A DNA stretch of 64,000 nucleotides, from assembly GCA_965212545.1 (NCBI GenBank), contig CBDBVB010000003.1, forward strand, positions 1 to 64,000. Reading direction: 5' to 3'. The notes below the pieces were generated by a model, which was not told where the DNA came from, made no database searches, and worked only from the letters and a program-made list of their open reading frames with translations. A program made the position numbers and the translations under genes. Below are positions 19,347-28,303 of the stretch, in pieces (position 1 is the stretch's first letter; the number at the start of each line of letters is the position of its first letter). The DNA comes from JABDIP01 sp965212545. Its GTDB lineage: Bacteria > Pseudomonadota > Alphaproteobacteria > DSM-16000 > Inquilinaceae.

Positions 19347-19829
19347 ATGCCTGCCGATCAACCGGTGACTGAGTCCGTGACCGCATTCGAGCCAGCCAAT
19401 CCGGATTTCGCGGCAAGGGTGCGCGACAGCTTTGGTCGCCAAGCCGTCATGAAGCTGATCGGCGCGCAACTAAAGCGGGTCGAGCCGGGGCTTGTCGAGA
19501 TCGAACTCCCGTTCAAAGCGCAACTTGCCCAACAGCATGGCTTCTTCCATGCCGGCATCACCGGCACCATCGCCGATTCCGCCGGTGGGTACGCGGCCTT
19601 CAGCCTGTTCCCGTCCGACAGCTCGGTCCTGACGGTCGAATACAAGATCAACCTGATCGCGCCTGCCGACGGCGACCGGCTGGTGGCGACCGGCAAGGTC
19701 GTCAAACCGGGTCGTACTCTCACGGTCTGCACCTTCGAGGTGGTCGCGGAGAAGAACGGTGTCGCAAAGACCTGTGCCGTCGGGCAGCAGACGATCATGC
19801 GGTTGGATGGACGCCCCGACACCGCATAG
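19347..19829 (+). CDS. PaaI-family hotdog thioesterase
   Basis: This is a 160-residue single hotdog-fold domain. The motif HGFFHAGITGTIADSAGGYA (about residues 65-84) is the PaaI-type active-site helix, and the strand LTVEYKINLIAPADGDRLVA is typical of the family. These cytoplasmic enzymes hydrolyse acyl-CoA or aryl-CoA esters; the substrate is unknown here. GGAG lies 8 bases before the ATG. It is followed after 60 bases by isovaleryl-CoA dehydrogenase and may act on branched-chain acyl-CoA intermediates, which is only a context guess. Confidence 0.9.
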   Translation: MPADQPVTESVTAFEPANPDFAARVRDSFGRQAVMKLIGAQLKRVEPGLVEIELPFKAQLAQQHGFFHAGITGTIADSAGGYAAFSLFPSDSSVLTVEYKINLIAPADGDRLVATGKVVKPGRTLTVCTFEVVAEKNGVAKTCAVGQQTIMRLDGRPDTA

Positions 19830-19889
19830 GGTTCGACGGCCCGCCGATCCGGGATAGATTGTCGGACACATGCAAAAGAGGACCGAGCG

Positions 19890-21062
19890 ATGATCCCCAA
19901 CGCCCTGCCGTCGATGAAGTTCGATCTTGGCGAGACCGCCGATCTGCTGCGCGACACGGTGATGACCTTCTCCGCCGACGAGATCGCGCCGCGCGCCGCC
20001 GCCATCGATGAGAGCAATGAGTTCCCGCGCGATCTGTGGCCCAAGATGGGCGCGATCGGCCTGCTCGGGCTGACGGTCGAGGAGGAGTTGGGCGGGTCCG
20101 GCATGGGCTATGTGGAACATTGCGTGGCGATGGAGGAGGTCAGCCGGGCGTCCGCCGCAGTGGGCCTGAGCTATGGCGCCCATTCCAATCTCTGCGTCAA
20201 CCAGATCCGGCTGAACGGCAGCGATGAGCAGAGGCGGCGCTATCTGCCCAAGCTGATCTCCGGCGAGCATGTCGGAGCGCTTGCGATGTCGGAAACGGGT
20301 GCCGGGTCCGACGTGGTGTCGATGCGCACCAAGGCCGAGAAGAAGGGCGACCGCTATGTCCTGAATGGCAGCAAGATGTGGATCACCAACGGCCCTGACG
20401 CGGAAACCCTGGTGGTCTATGCGAAGACCGATCCCACGGCCGGACCCAAGGGCATCACCGCCTTCCTGATCGAGAAGGATTTCAAGGGGTTCTCCACCGC
20501 CCAGAAGCTCGACAAGCTCGGCATGCGCGGGTCCAGTACCTGCGAACTGGTGTTCCAGGATTGCGAGGTGCCGGAGGAGAACGTGCTGGGCCGGGTCGGC
20601 GGCGGCGTGGCGGTTCTGATGAGCGGCCTGGACTACGAGCGGCTGGTGCTGGCGGGCGGGCCGCTGGGCATCATGCAGGCCTGCCTGGACACCGTCGTCC
20701 CCTATGTCCACGAGCGCGAGCAGTTCGGCCAGCCGATCGGCGAGTTCCAGATCATGCAGGCCAAGCTGGCCGACATGTATGTCGAGATGAATGCGTCCAA
20801 GGCCTATGTCTACGCGGTGGCCAAGGCCTGCGACCGGGGCGAGGTCACCCGCAAGGACGCCGCCGGCGCCATCCTGTATGCCGCGGAGAAGGCGACCTGG
20901 ATGGCGTTGCAGGCGATCCAGTGCCTGGGCGGCAACGGTTACATCAACGAATACCCGACCGGCCGCCTGCTGCGCGACGCCAAGCTGTACGAGATCGGCG
21001 CCGGCACCAGCGAGATCCGCCGCATGCTGATCGGCCGGGAACTGTTCAAGGAGACCGGATAG
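19890..21062 (+). CDS. ivd: Isovaleryl-CoA dehydrogenase
   Basis: The enzyme oxidises isovaleryl-CoA to 3-methylcrotonyl-CoA in leucine breakdown, passing electrons to ETF. The 390-residue acyl-CoA dehydrogenase shows ALAMSETGAGSDVVSM (FAD and substrate region), KMWITNGPDAETLVVYAKTD and, diagnostically, the catalytic glutamate in LDYERLVLAGGPLGIM (Glu250). The C-terminal position that carries the catalytic Glu in most family members is glycine here (IGAGTSEIRR). Both features match isovaleryl-CoA dehydrogenases specifically. AGAGGA precedes the ATG. The next pathway enzyme, methylcrotonyl-CoA carboxylase, is not adjacent; its beta subunit lies about 40 kb away at 60688. Confidence 0.94.
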   Translation: MIPNALPSMKFDLGETADLLRDTVMTFSADEIAPRAAAIDESNEFPRDLWPKMGAIGLLGLTVEEELGGSGMGYVEHCVAMEEVSRASAAVGLSYGAHSNLCVNQIRLNGSDEQRRRYLPKLISGEHVGALAMSETGAGSDVVSMRTKAEKKGDRYVLNGSKMWITNGPDAETLVVYAKTDPTAGPKGITAFLIEKDFKGFSTAQKLDKLGMRGSSTCELVFQDCEVPEENVLGRVGGGVAVLMSGLDYERLVLAGGPLGIMQACLDTVVPYVHEREQFGQPIGEFQIMQAKLADMYVEMNASKAYVYAVAKACDRGEVTRKDAAGAILYAAEKATWMALQAIQCLGGNGYINEYPTGRLLRDAKLYEIGAGTSEIRRMLIGRELFKETG

Positions 21063-21456
21063 CGGGAGGGGCCGCCTATCGTCTCGACGGCTGCCGCAGG
21101 CAAGGGCTGCGACGGCGCCGTTCTTCGGTGAGTTGGGCGCCAGCGGCTGGCAGTCCGAGGCGGTGACCATGCGGTTGATGGTCGACAGCCGTTTCATGTG
21201 GGCAGCGCCGTCTGCCGGATGACCAGCACCATCCTGGTGCCGAGGCGCTTGCCGGCCTGAGACACCCGCCGTGTCGGCGTTTCCCTGCAGAGGGGCTTTC
21301 TTCTACCATGGGGACTGAAAGTCGCGCCCGGCCGCGGTCGTTCAGCTTTCGTTAACCGATTTTTCAGGCAAGCCAACGACACTTCACGTTCAACCGTTGC
21401 AATAGGTAGCAAGTTGTCCACAACGGGTCCGCCGGCAGAGATTGTCAGGAATGCCG
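21063..21456. other. Intergenic region upstream of the polysaccharide locus
   Basis: No gene is apparent. The rfbC promoter should lie here. TTAACCGATTTTTC at 21352-21365 resembles TTAACCGGTTTTC upstream of the aminotransferase gene (25958-25970), a possible shared control element. Confidence 0.35.
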
Positions 21457-22011
21457 ATGCAAGCAGTCGAACTGGATATCGCCGGGGTCTGGCTCATAAC
21501 CCCGAAGCGGCATGAAGATCAGCGTGGATCCTTCACGGAGACGTATAGCAGCCGGGCGTTTGCCGAGTTGGGCATCGACTGTGTCTTCGTCCAGGACAAT
21601 CAATCCCATTCCCGCGCTGCCGGTACCCTGCGCGGCCTGCATTTCCAGCGGCCGCCGAAGGCCCAGGGCAAGCTGGTGCGCGTGCTGCGCGGCCGGATCC
21701 TCGATGTCTGCGTCGATCTCAGGCAGTCGTCGTCGAGTTTCGGGCGGCATGTGGCCGCTGAGCTCTCGGAGCGGGACGGCAATCAGATCTATGTGCCCGC
21801 CGGATTCGCGCATGGGTTCTGCACCCTGGAGCCGGACACCGACGTTGCCTACAAGGTGGATGAGCATTACGCGCCGGACCATGATGACGGCATTGCCTGG
21901 AACGATCCGGCGCTGGCCATCGATTGGCCTGTGAGTCCGTCGGACATTGTTATCTCTCCTAAGGACGCCGCTTTGCCGCCCTTCGATCCGTCGCGTCCGG
22001 TCTTCTCATGA
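21457..22011 (+). CDS. rfbC: dTDP-4-dehydrorhamnose 3,5-epimerase
   Basis: RfbC (RmlC) epimerises dTDP-4-keto-6-deoxyglucose at C3 and C5, the third step of dTDP-L-rhamnose synthesis. The 184-residue cupin shows DQRGSFTETYSSRAFAELGI, the catalytic-histidine block GTLRGLHFQRPPKAQGKLVR and YVPAGFAHGFCTLEPDTDVA. ATG 21457 is preferred because AGGA sits six bases upstream and MQAVELDIAGVWLITPKRHE matches the family start; ATG 21451 and TTG 21442 are in frame. The stop overlaps the rfbB start, and the order rfbC-B-D-A forms one operon. Confidence 0.95.
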   Translation: MQAVELDIAGVWLITPKRHEDQRGSFTETYSSRAFAELGIDCVFVQDNQSHSRAAGTLRGLHFQRPPKAQGKLVRVLRGRILDVCVDLRQSSSSFGRHVAAELSERDGNQIYVPAGFAHGFCTLEPDTDVAYKVDEHYAPDHDDGIAWNDPALAIDWPVSPSDIVISPKDAALPPFDPSRPVFS

Positions 22012-23087
22012 CGATGACCGTTCTTGTCACCGGCGGCGCCGGTTTCATAGGTTCGGCGGTGATCCGGATGCTGATCGCCGAGACCGATGTCCGGGTCGTC
22101 AATGTCGACAAGCTGACCTATGCCGCCTGTCCGGAATCACTGGAGACCGTTGCCGGCAACACCCGCTATGCGTTCGAGAAGGTGGATATCTGTGACGGGG
22201 AGGCGCTGCGCCGGGTGTTCGTCGACCACCGCCCCAACGTGGTCATGCATTTGGCAGCGGAAAGCCATGTCGATCGCTCGATAGACGGTCCGATGGAGTT
22301 CATGACGACCAATGTGGTCGGTACGGCGACCTTGCTGGAGGTCGCACGCGCCTATTGGAACGAGCTTGAAGATGCGGACGCGCGCCGGTTCCGTTTTCAC
22401 CACGTGTCGACCGACGAGGTGTTTGGATCGCTTGGGGCGAAGGGCTTGTTCACCGAGGACAGCCCCTACCGGCCCAATTCTCCCTATTCGGCGTCCAAGG
22501 CCGGCGCAGACCATCTGGTGCGCGCCTGGGGCGAGACTTACGGGCTGCCGTTCATTATCACCAACTGTTCCAACAACTACGGCCCATGGCAGTTTCCAGA
22601 GAAACTCATTCCCCTGATGACCATCAATGCCGTGTCGGGGCAGCCGATGCCGGTCTATGGCGATGGCAGCAATGTCCGCGACTGGCTGTATGTCGACGAT
22701 CACGCCCGGGCTCTTTGGCTGGCGGCGACCGAGGGGAAATCCGGCGAGAGCTATAATATCGGCGGTAGTGCCGAACGCTCCAATCTGGATGTGGTCCGGT
22801 CGATCTGCCTTATTCTCGATCGTCTGTGCCCGGATGCTCCAGTCCGGCCGCACATGAATTTGATGAAGTTCGTCGCCGACCGGCCCGGCCATGATTTCCG
22901 CTATGCGATCGACGCCGCCAAGATGAAGTCGGAGCTGGGCTGGCAACCGGCAGAGAGTTTCGAGAGCGGCCTGGAGAAGTCGATCCGCTGGTATCTCGAC
23001 AATCGCGATTGGTGGCAGGCCCTTCGCAACGAGCGTTATGCCGGTGAGCGCCTTGGCGACACGTCGGCCGGAAAGGGTGCGGGATGA
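22008..23087 (+). CDS. rfbB: dTDP-glucose 4,6-dehydratase
   Basis: RfbB (RmlB) converts dTDP-glucose to dTDP-4-keto-6-deoxyglucose using bound NAD+. The 359-residue extended SDR has the Rossmann motif TGGAGFIGS (8-16), the active-site triad STDEVFG (Thr135, Asp136, Glu137) and YSASK (Tyr160, Lys164), plus NNYGPWQFPEKLIPL. Both ends overlap neighbouring genes by four bases, indicating translational coupling with rfbC and rfbD. Its product is also the usual precursor of dTDP-linked amino sugars, relevant to the aminotransferase and formyltransferase encoded downstream. Confidence 0.96.
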   Translation: MTMTVLVTGGAGFIGSAVIRMLIAETDVRVVNVDKLTYAACPESLETVAGNTRYAFEKVDICDGEALRRVFVDHRPNVVMHLAAESHVDRSIDGPMEFMTTNVVGTATLLEVARAYWNELEDADARRFRFHHVSTDEVFGSLGAKGLFTEDSPYRPNSPYSASKAGADHLVRAWGETYGLPFIITNCSNNYGPWQFPEKLIPLMTINAVSGQPMPVYGDGSNVRDWLYVDDHARALWLAATEGKSGESYNIGGSAERSNLDVVRSICLILDRLCPDAPVRPHMNLMKFVADRPGHDFRYAIDAAKMKSELGWQPAESFESGLEKSIRWYLDNRDWWQALRNERYAGERLGDTSAGKGAG

Positions 23088-23968
23088 AGGTTCTGGTCAC
23101 CGGCGCCGACGGTCAGGTCGGGCGTGCGCTCATGGCCGCCCGGCCGCCTGGATTGCAGCTTTGTCCGGCCGGTCGCGAGGTGCTTGACCTGACGAACTCG
23201 GATCAGATCCGGAAATGCCTGGACGCAGAACGGCCCGGCATCGTGGTCAACTGCGCCGCCTACACCGCAGTCGACAAGGCTGAAAGCGAGATCGCCGTCG
23301 CCATGGCGGTCAATCGGGGCGGGGCCGCCAAACTGGCGGCGGCCTTGGCCGAACGGGGCATGGCCCTCATTCATCTGTCGACCGACTACGTGTTCGACGG
23401 CCGCAAGCCCGATCCGTATGTCGAGTCCGACGCGACGGCACCAATCAACGTGTACGGTCAAAGCAAGCTTGCCGGCGAAGCCGCCATCCAGAAGACACTG
23501 GCTGAACATGTGATCCTGCGGACGTCCTGGGTCTATGGAAGCCACGGGCAGAACTTCATGCGCACCATGCTGCGCCTGGCGCAGGACCGTGACGAGATCC
23601 AAGTGGTCGACGACCAGCTGGGTTGCCCGACCGCAGCCAGCCACATCGCCGAGGTGATCGGCGCCATCGCCGGCGAGATCAAGCACGGCATGGACAACCG
23701 CTGGGGCATCTACCACTACCGCGACGACAGCGCGGTCACCTGGCACGACTTCGCCCGGCGGATATTCAAGGTGGCCGGACCACGCATAGAGCGCATCCCG
23801 AAACTTGTCCCGGTATCTACCACCGAATATCCGACCGCGGCCGCCAGGCCAACCAATTCGGTCCTGGATTGCCGGCACATCAAGGACTTGTTCGGGATCA
23901 CCCCGATGTCGATGCAGGCCGGATTGGTGCGCCATATCGGCGACAGCCTGGAGGCCCGGGCGGCATGA
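23084..23968 (+). CDS. rfbD: dTDP-4-dehydrorhamnose reductase
   Basis: RfbD (RmlD) performs the final NAD(P)H-dependent reduction to dTDP-L-rhamnose. The 294-residue SDR protein shows the nucleotide-binding start VLVTGADGQVGRALM, STDYVFDGRKPDPYVESDA, the catalytic YGQSK motif and ILRTSWVYGSHGQNFM. The ends overlap rfbB and rfbA by four bases each. The length is normal. Confidence 0.95.
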   Translation: MKVLVTGADGQVGRALMAARPPGLQLCPAGREVLDLTNSDQIRKCLDAERPGIVVNCAAYTAVDKAESEIAVAMAVNRGGAAKLAAALAERGMALIHLSTDYVFDGRKPDPYVESDATAPINVYGQSKLAGEAAIQKTLAEHVILRTSWVYGSHGQNFMRTMLRLAQDRDEIQVVDDQLGCPTAASHIAEVIGAIAGEIKHGMDNRWGIYHYRDDSAVTWHDFARRIFKVAGPRIERIPKLVPVSTTEYPTAAARPTNSVLDCRHIKDLFGITPMSMQAGLVRHIGDSLEARAA

Positions 23969-24837
23969 AGGGCATCGTCCTCGCCGGCGGATCGGGCACC
24001 CGGCTGCACCCGGTGACCATCGCGGTCTGCAAGCAGCTGCTGCCGATCTACGACAAGCCGATGGTGTATTATCCGCTGTCGACCCTGATGCTGGCCGGTA
24101 TCAGCGAGATCCTGATCATCACCACACCGGAAGACCAGGCGGTGTTCCAGCGCTTGCTGGGCGATGGATCTCAGCTTGGTATGTCCCTGAGCTACACTGT
24201 CCAGCCGAGCCCGGACGGGCTGGCGCAGGCCTTCCTGCTGGGCGAGGACTTCATCGGCGACGATTGCTGCGCCCTGGTGCTCGGGGACAACATCTTCTAT
24301 GGCCACGGGCTGAGCGGGCTTCTGCAGCAGGCGGCGGGGCGGTCGGAAGGGGCCACGGTGTTCGGCTATCTGGTGACCGATCCGGAGCGCTATGGCGTTG
24401 TCGATTTCGCCGAGGACGGCACCGTGCTGGGCATCGAGGAGAAGCCGGCCGCGCCGAAATCGAACTATGCGGTCACCGGCCTCTATTTCTACGACAACCG
24501 CGTCGTCGAGGCGGCGAAGCAGGTGCGCCCCTCCGATCGCGGCGAGTTGGAAATCACCGACCTCAACAACTGGTATGTGGAGCGCGGGGCATTGAAGGTC
24601 GAGCAGCTTGGCAGGGGCGTTGCCTGGCTCGACACCGGCACCCATGATTCGCTGATCCAGGCGAGCGAATTCGTGCGGGTGATCGAACAGCGGCAGGGCC
24701 TGAAGGTCGGCTCGATCGAAGAGGTCGCCTATCGGATGGGCTTCATCGATGCCGCGCAACTGCGCCGGCTGGCCGGTCCGCTGGAAAAATCCGGATATGG
24801 GCGGTACCTGCTGGACATCGCCGATGCCGCGGATTGA
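23965..24837 (+). CDS. rfbA: Glucose-1-phosphate thymidylyltransferase
   Basis: RfbA (RmlA) makes dTDP-glucose from glucose-1-phosphate and dTTP, the first step of dTDP-rhamnose synthesis and normally the feedback-controlled one. The 290 residues begin MKGIVLAGGSGTRLHPVT, the nucleotide-binding signature, followed by KQLLPIYDKPMVYYPLSTLM and VLGDNIFYGHG. The start at 23965 overlaps the rfbD stop by four bases; an upstream extension of the open frame falls in rfbD and is not real. This completes the four-gene rhamnose set. Confidence 0.96.
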   Translation: MKGIVLAGGSGTRLHPVTIAVCKQLLPIYDKPMVYYPLSTLMLAGISEILIITTPEDQAVFQRLLGDGSQLGMSLSYTVQPSPDGLAQAFLLGEDFIGDDCCALVLGDNIFYGHGLSGLLQQAAGRSEGATVFGYLVTDPERYGVVDFAEDGTVLGIEEKPAAPKSNYAVTGLYFYDNRVVEAAKQVRPSDRGELEITDLNNWYVERGALKVEQLGRGVAWLDTGTHDSLIQASEFVRVIEQRQGLKVGSIEEVAYRMGFIDAAQLRRLAGPLEKSGYGRYLLDIADAAD

Positions 24838-24855
24838 CAGGGTCCCGCGCCGACG

Positions 24856-25866
24856 ATGGACGCCGGCGCACGGATGATCTCTCCTTGGCTGTCGGTCCTG
24901 ATGCCGACCTACAATGGCGCTTCCTATCTGCGTGCCGCGCTGGACTCGGTGGTGGCCCAGGCGGACCCCGAAGTCGAGTGCATTGCGGTCGATGACGGCT
25001 CAACCGACGAGACCGTCGCGATCCTGGGGTCCTATCGCGACCGCCTCAACCTGACGATCCTGGACCTCCCGCGAGTCGGAAACTGGGTCAAGAACACCAA
25101 CCTGGCGCTGGAGCGCGCGGGCGGCGAATTCTCATGCCTGCTGCACCAGGATGATGTCTGGCTGCCCGGCAGGCTCAGGGCCATCAAGAACGCCGTGGCA
25201 GGCAATCCGTCCGTGGACCTGTTCTTGCACCCCTCATGGTTCATCGATTCGCAGGGCCGCCGACTCGGCCCCTGGCGCTGCCCGCTGCCGAAGGCGCCGG
25301 CCGTCCTGGATGCGGAGACGATCCTCCCGCGCCTGCTGGTGCAGAACTTCCTTGCCATTCCGGCACCGGTCTTCCGCACGGCCAAGGCGCGCGAAATCGG
25401 GGGTCTGGATGAGGCGCTCTGGTACACGGCGGATTGGGATTTCTGGCTGAAACTTGCGACTGCCGGGCAGACGGTCTGCCTGCCGGAAAGACTGTCCGCC
25501 TACCGCGTGCATCCCGAGGCGCAGACCAATCGGCGCAGCATCGACATACCGGATTTCCAGGATCAACAGGACACTGTGCTGAAGCGGCATCTGCCGGCGC
25601 TGGACATGTACGCTGCCGTGAGCCGGCGGGTCCGCCACAGCGCCGAACTCTCGATTGCCGTTAATGTGACGCTGGCCAGCCGCCGCCACGGCATTAATCC
25701 GAGTTGGGGGCCATTGGCCGCCGCCGCCTTTCGTGCCGGGCCGCTCGGGGTCTGGCGCTATCTGCGAGACTCCAGGATCCGGGAACGGGTGAGCGCCCGC
25801 CTGAGGGCCAGCCGATCGATCCGACAGCCGAGGTCGACACTCGCGACCGATGCGGTCGCGGAGTAA
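24856..25866 (+). CDS. Family 2 glycosyltransferase
   Basis: The 336-residue GT-A enzyme starts LSVLMPTYNGASYLRAALDS and has the nucleotide-binding VDDGSTDETVAIL, the metal-binding region LLHQDDVWLPGRL (DDxW variant of DXD) and TADWDFWLKLA, which holds the likely catalytic acid. It transfers a sugar from a nucleotide donor to the growing repeat unit; donor and acceptor are unknown. It follows rfbA by 18 bases. The C-terminus is basic with no membrane helix. GT2 membership is secure; specificity cannot be read. Confidence 0.9.
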   Translation: MDAGARMISPWLSVLMPTYNGASYLRAALDSVVAQADPEVECIAVDDGSTDETVAILGSYRDRLNLTILDLPRVGNWVKNTNLALERAGGEFSCLLHQDDVWLPGRLRAIKNAVAGNPSVDLFLHPSWFIDSQGRRLGPWRCPLPKAPAVLDAETILPRLLVQNFLAIPAPVFRTAKAREIGGLDEALWYTADWDFWLKLATAGQTVCLPERLSAYRVHPEAQTNRRSIDIPDFQDQQDTVLKRHLPALDMYAAVSRRVRHSAELSIAVNVTLASRRHGINPSWGPLAAAAFRAGPLGVWRYLRDSRIRERVSARLRASRSIRQPRSTLATDAVAE

Positions 25867-26038
25867 TCCAAAGAGCAGCGACAAATTCCTCCCGCTCGAT
25901 CGGATCGTCAAACGCCCGGCAGGCGAGGTCGCCCTGTCAACGATCGTTAAACGGGGATTAACCGGTTTTCGACACACTTGCCGCCTTCCGGTACCGGCAG
26001 ACCGAGTCGGGCGATACTCGACGGGATTGGGCGCTACG

Positions 26039-27202
26039 ATGGACGCACCCGCAAGACGGGACACATTTCTGGTCTTCGGCGCGCCGCTCATCGAGGACGC
26101 CGAGATCGACGAGGTCGTCGCGACCCTGAAGTCCGGCTGGCTGGGCACCGGGCCGAAGGTGGCACAGTTCGAGCGCGAGTTCGCGGAATATGCCGGTGTG
26201 CAAAACGCGGTCGCGGTCAACTCCTGCACTGCCGCGCTGCACCTCAGTATTCTGGCCGCAGGGCTCGAACCCGGCGACGAGGTCATCACCTCGCCGCTGA
26301 CCTTTTGCGCCTCCGTCAATGCGATCATCCATGCCGGCGCGACGCCGGTTCTGGCCGATGTCGACCCGGTGACGATGAACATCGATCCGGCGGCGGTCGC
26401 GGACCGGATCACCGACCGGACAAGGGCAATCCTGCCGGTGCATTTCGCCGGGCGGGCCTGCGACATGGATGCGCTGGGCGCGCTGGCCGCGCGGCACGGA
26501 CTGAAGATCATCGAGGATTGCGCCCACGCCATCGAGACCGAGTATCGCGGCCGCAAGGCTGGTACCTTCGGCGAGTTCGGCTGTTTCAGCTTCTACGTAA
26601 CCAAGAATGTCGCCACCGGCGAGGGCGGCATGGTGCTGGCCCGCGACGAGGTCGACGCCGCGCGGATCAAGACGCTGGCCCTGCACGGCATGAGCAAGGA
26701 CGCCTGGAAGCGCTTCGGCGACGAGGGCTACAAGCACTACTTCGTCACCGAATGCGGCTTCAAATACAACATGATGGATATCCAGGCGGCCCTCGGAATC
26801 CATCAATTGCGACGGGTCGAGCGCAATTGGCGCCGCCGTGAGCAGATCTGGAACAAGTACTCCGAGGCGCTTTCGGGCCTGCCCCTCGAACTGCCGTCGC
26901 CGGTGGAGCCGGAGACGAGGCATGCCTACCACCTGTACACGGTTCTCGTCGACGTGGAGAAGGCGGGCATCTGCCGCGACGCCTTCCTTGACGCCATGAC
27001 CGCCCGCAATATCGGCGTCGGTGTGCACTATCTCAGCGTTCCGGAACACGACTATTACCGGGATCGCTTTGGCTGGCGCCTGGAAGACACTCCGAACGCT
27101 ACCCGTATCGGCCGTCAGACGGTCAGCCTGCCGCTCTCCCCGAAGCTCGGGCAAATGGATGTGCAGGATGTCATCACTGCCGTACGGGGCTGCATGAGAT
27201 GA
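26039..27202 (+). CDS. DegT/DnrJ/EryC1/StrS-type sugar aminotransferase
   Basis: The 387-residue PLP-dependent aminotransferase acts on a nucleotide-linked keto sugar. It shows the N-terminal KSGWLGTGPKVAQFEREFAE, the substrate loop NSCTAALHLS, IIEDCAHAIET (Asp160 contacting the PLP ring nitrogen) and the Schiff-base lysine Lys189 in FSFYVTKNVATGEGGM. ATG 26039 is chosen because conserved sequence begins there; the open frame extends upstream through a likely promoter. Its stop overlaps the formyltransferase start, so the two probably work in sequence. With RfbB present, a plausible substrate is dTDP-4-keto-6-deoxyglucose, but this is inference. Confidence 0.92.
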   Translation: MDAPARRDTFLVFGAPLIEDAEIDEVVATLKSGWLGTGPKVAQFEREFAEYAGVQNAVAVNSCTAALHLSILAAGLEPGDEVITSPLTFCASVNAIIHAGATPVLADVDPVTMNIDPAAVADRITDRTRAILPVHFAGRACDMDALGALAARHGLKIIEDCAHAIETEYRGRKAGTFGEFGCFSFYVTKNVATGEGGMVLARDEVDAARIKTLALHGMSKDAWKRFGDEGYKHYFVTECGFKYNMMDIQAALGIHQLRRVERNWRRREQIWNKYSEALSGLPLELPSPVEPETRHAYHLYTVLVDVEKAGICRDAFLDAMTARNIGVGVHYLSVPEHDYYRDRFGWRLEDTPNATRIGRQTVSLPLSPKLGQMDVQDVITAVRGCMR

Positions 27203-28242
27203 CGTCGCGACGAGCCCTACTGTTTTGCGGCCATTGCTCGCCATACGGTCTGGCGCATCTGACGCCAATCCTGGAATCGCCGCTGGAGATAGTTGCCGTC
27301 GTACTTGCCGATGAGCGCCGATGGTCGCTGTTTCGGGAAGCTCTGGCCGGAAAGCCGGATGTTGCCAAGCCGCAGTCCTTGCCTGCGAAGATTTGGGATT
27401 TCCCCAGATCTCTCCGCGCGCAGCGGCATCGGGTTCGGCACCGCAAGCGCGTTGAGAGCCTCTGTTCCAGGAAAGCCGTTCCGGTCTGGTGGACGCACGA
27501 CGCCAACGACAGCGCATTCCTGGCAAAAGTCGGCGAGGAGGAGCCGGATTGGGTTCTGTCGGCGGCCTATCCGCAGATCTTCGGTTCGGCACTCTTGGGC
27601 ATACCCAAGCTTGGATCGATCAATTTCCATCCGTCCCTGCTGCCCCGGTTCCGCGGTGCGCACCCGCATTATTGGGCCGTCGCAACCGGGGCCAGCGAAA
27701 CCGGGCTCACGGCGCATTTCATGACGGAGCGGATCGACGACGGCGACATCGTCGCGAGTGTTGCCTTCTGCATCGATGGCCTGACCTACCAGCAGGTCTA
27801 CGACAAGATCGTTGCCGAAACGCCGGAATTCGTCGCGACGGTCGCGGCGATGTGTCGGTCCGACAAACCGGCGGCGACTCCGCAGGATCCGGGAAATGCC
27901 ACGTATTTCAGGAACGACAGGGACATTCACCACCGAGTCTTCTGGGATCACATGTCGAGCAGGGAGATCATCAACCTCGTACGAACGGGAAAGGCTTACT
28001 GCTTCCTGCAACGCGACAGAGTCGGTGTTCTCGACGCCTATCCGAGCGAGTCGAACAGAAATCTGACCAATGATGTGAAGGTCTCACCCGGCGCGATCGT
28101 GGATATTTCCGAAGAAGCGGTGGTCGCGAAGGCGATCGATGGCTGCGTCAATATCCGCCGGTTCTCTCTCCGGCAAAGGCCGTGCACGCCGGACAGTTGG
28201 AGCGCCAAGCTCAACGTCAAAATCGGGGAGATGTTTTCCTAG
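27199..28242 (+). CDS. Formyltransferase-family protein, probable sugar N-formyltransferase
   Basis: The 347-residue protein contains the N10-formyltetrahydrofolate transferase core: LGSINFHPSLLPRFRGAHPH (catalytic Asn142 and His144) and ERIDDGDIVAS (catalytic Asp at about 180-181). It is not methionyl-tRNA formyltransferase, because the N-terminal region and C-terminal tail differ and the gene overlaps a sugar aminotransferase by four bases. The coupling suggests N-formylation of the amino sugar made by that enzyme, as in VioF, QdtF or WbkC-type pathways. The C-terminal 130 residues (from about 215) have no family I recognise. The donor would be 10-formyl-THF. Confidence 0.85.
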   Translation: MTSRRALLFCGHCSPYGLAHLTPILESPLEIVAVVLADERRWSLFREALAGKPDVAKPQSLPAKIWDFPRSLRAQRHRVRHRKRVESLCSRKAVPVWWTHDANDSAFLAKVGEEEPDWVLSAAYPQIFGSALLGIPKLGSINFHPSLLPRFRGAHPHYWAVATGASETGLTAHFMTERIDDGDIVASVAFCIDGLTYQQVYDKIVAETPEFVATVAAMCRSDKPAATPQDPGNATYFRNDRDIHHRVFWDHMSSREIINLVRTGKAYCFLQRDRVGVLDAYPSESNRNLTNDVKVSPGAIVDISEEAVVAKAIDGCVNIRRFSLRQRPCTPDSWSAKLNVKIGEMFS

Positions 28243-28303
28243 GTTTGCACGCTTTCGCGTGTTCAGTCGAAGTACGGCTGACCGTGAGGCTCAGGCTCTT
28301 GGA

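Noticed and set aside
19470..21197. A 575-codon minus-strand frame opposite the thioesterase and isovaleryl-CoA dehydrogenase
   Set aside because: Shadow frame with no ribosome-binding site or recognisable motifs.
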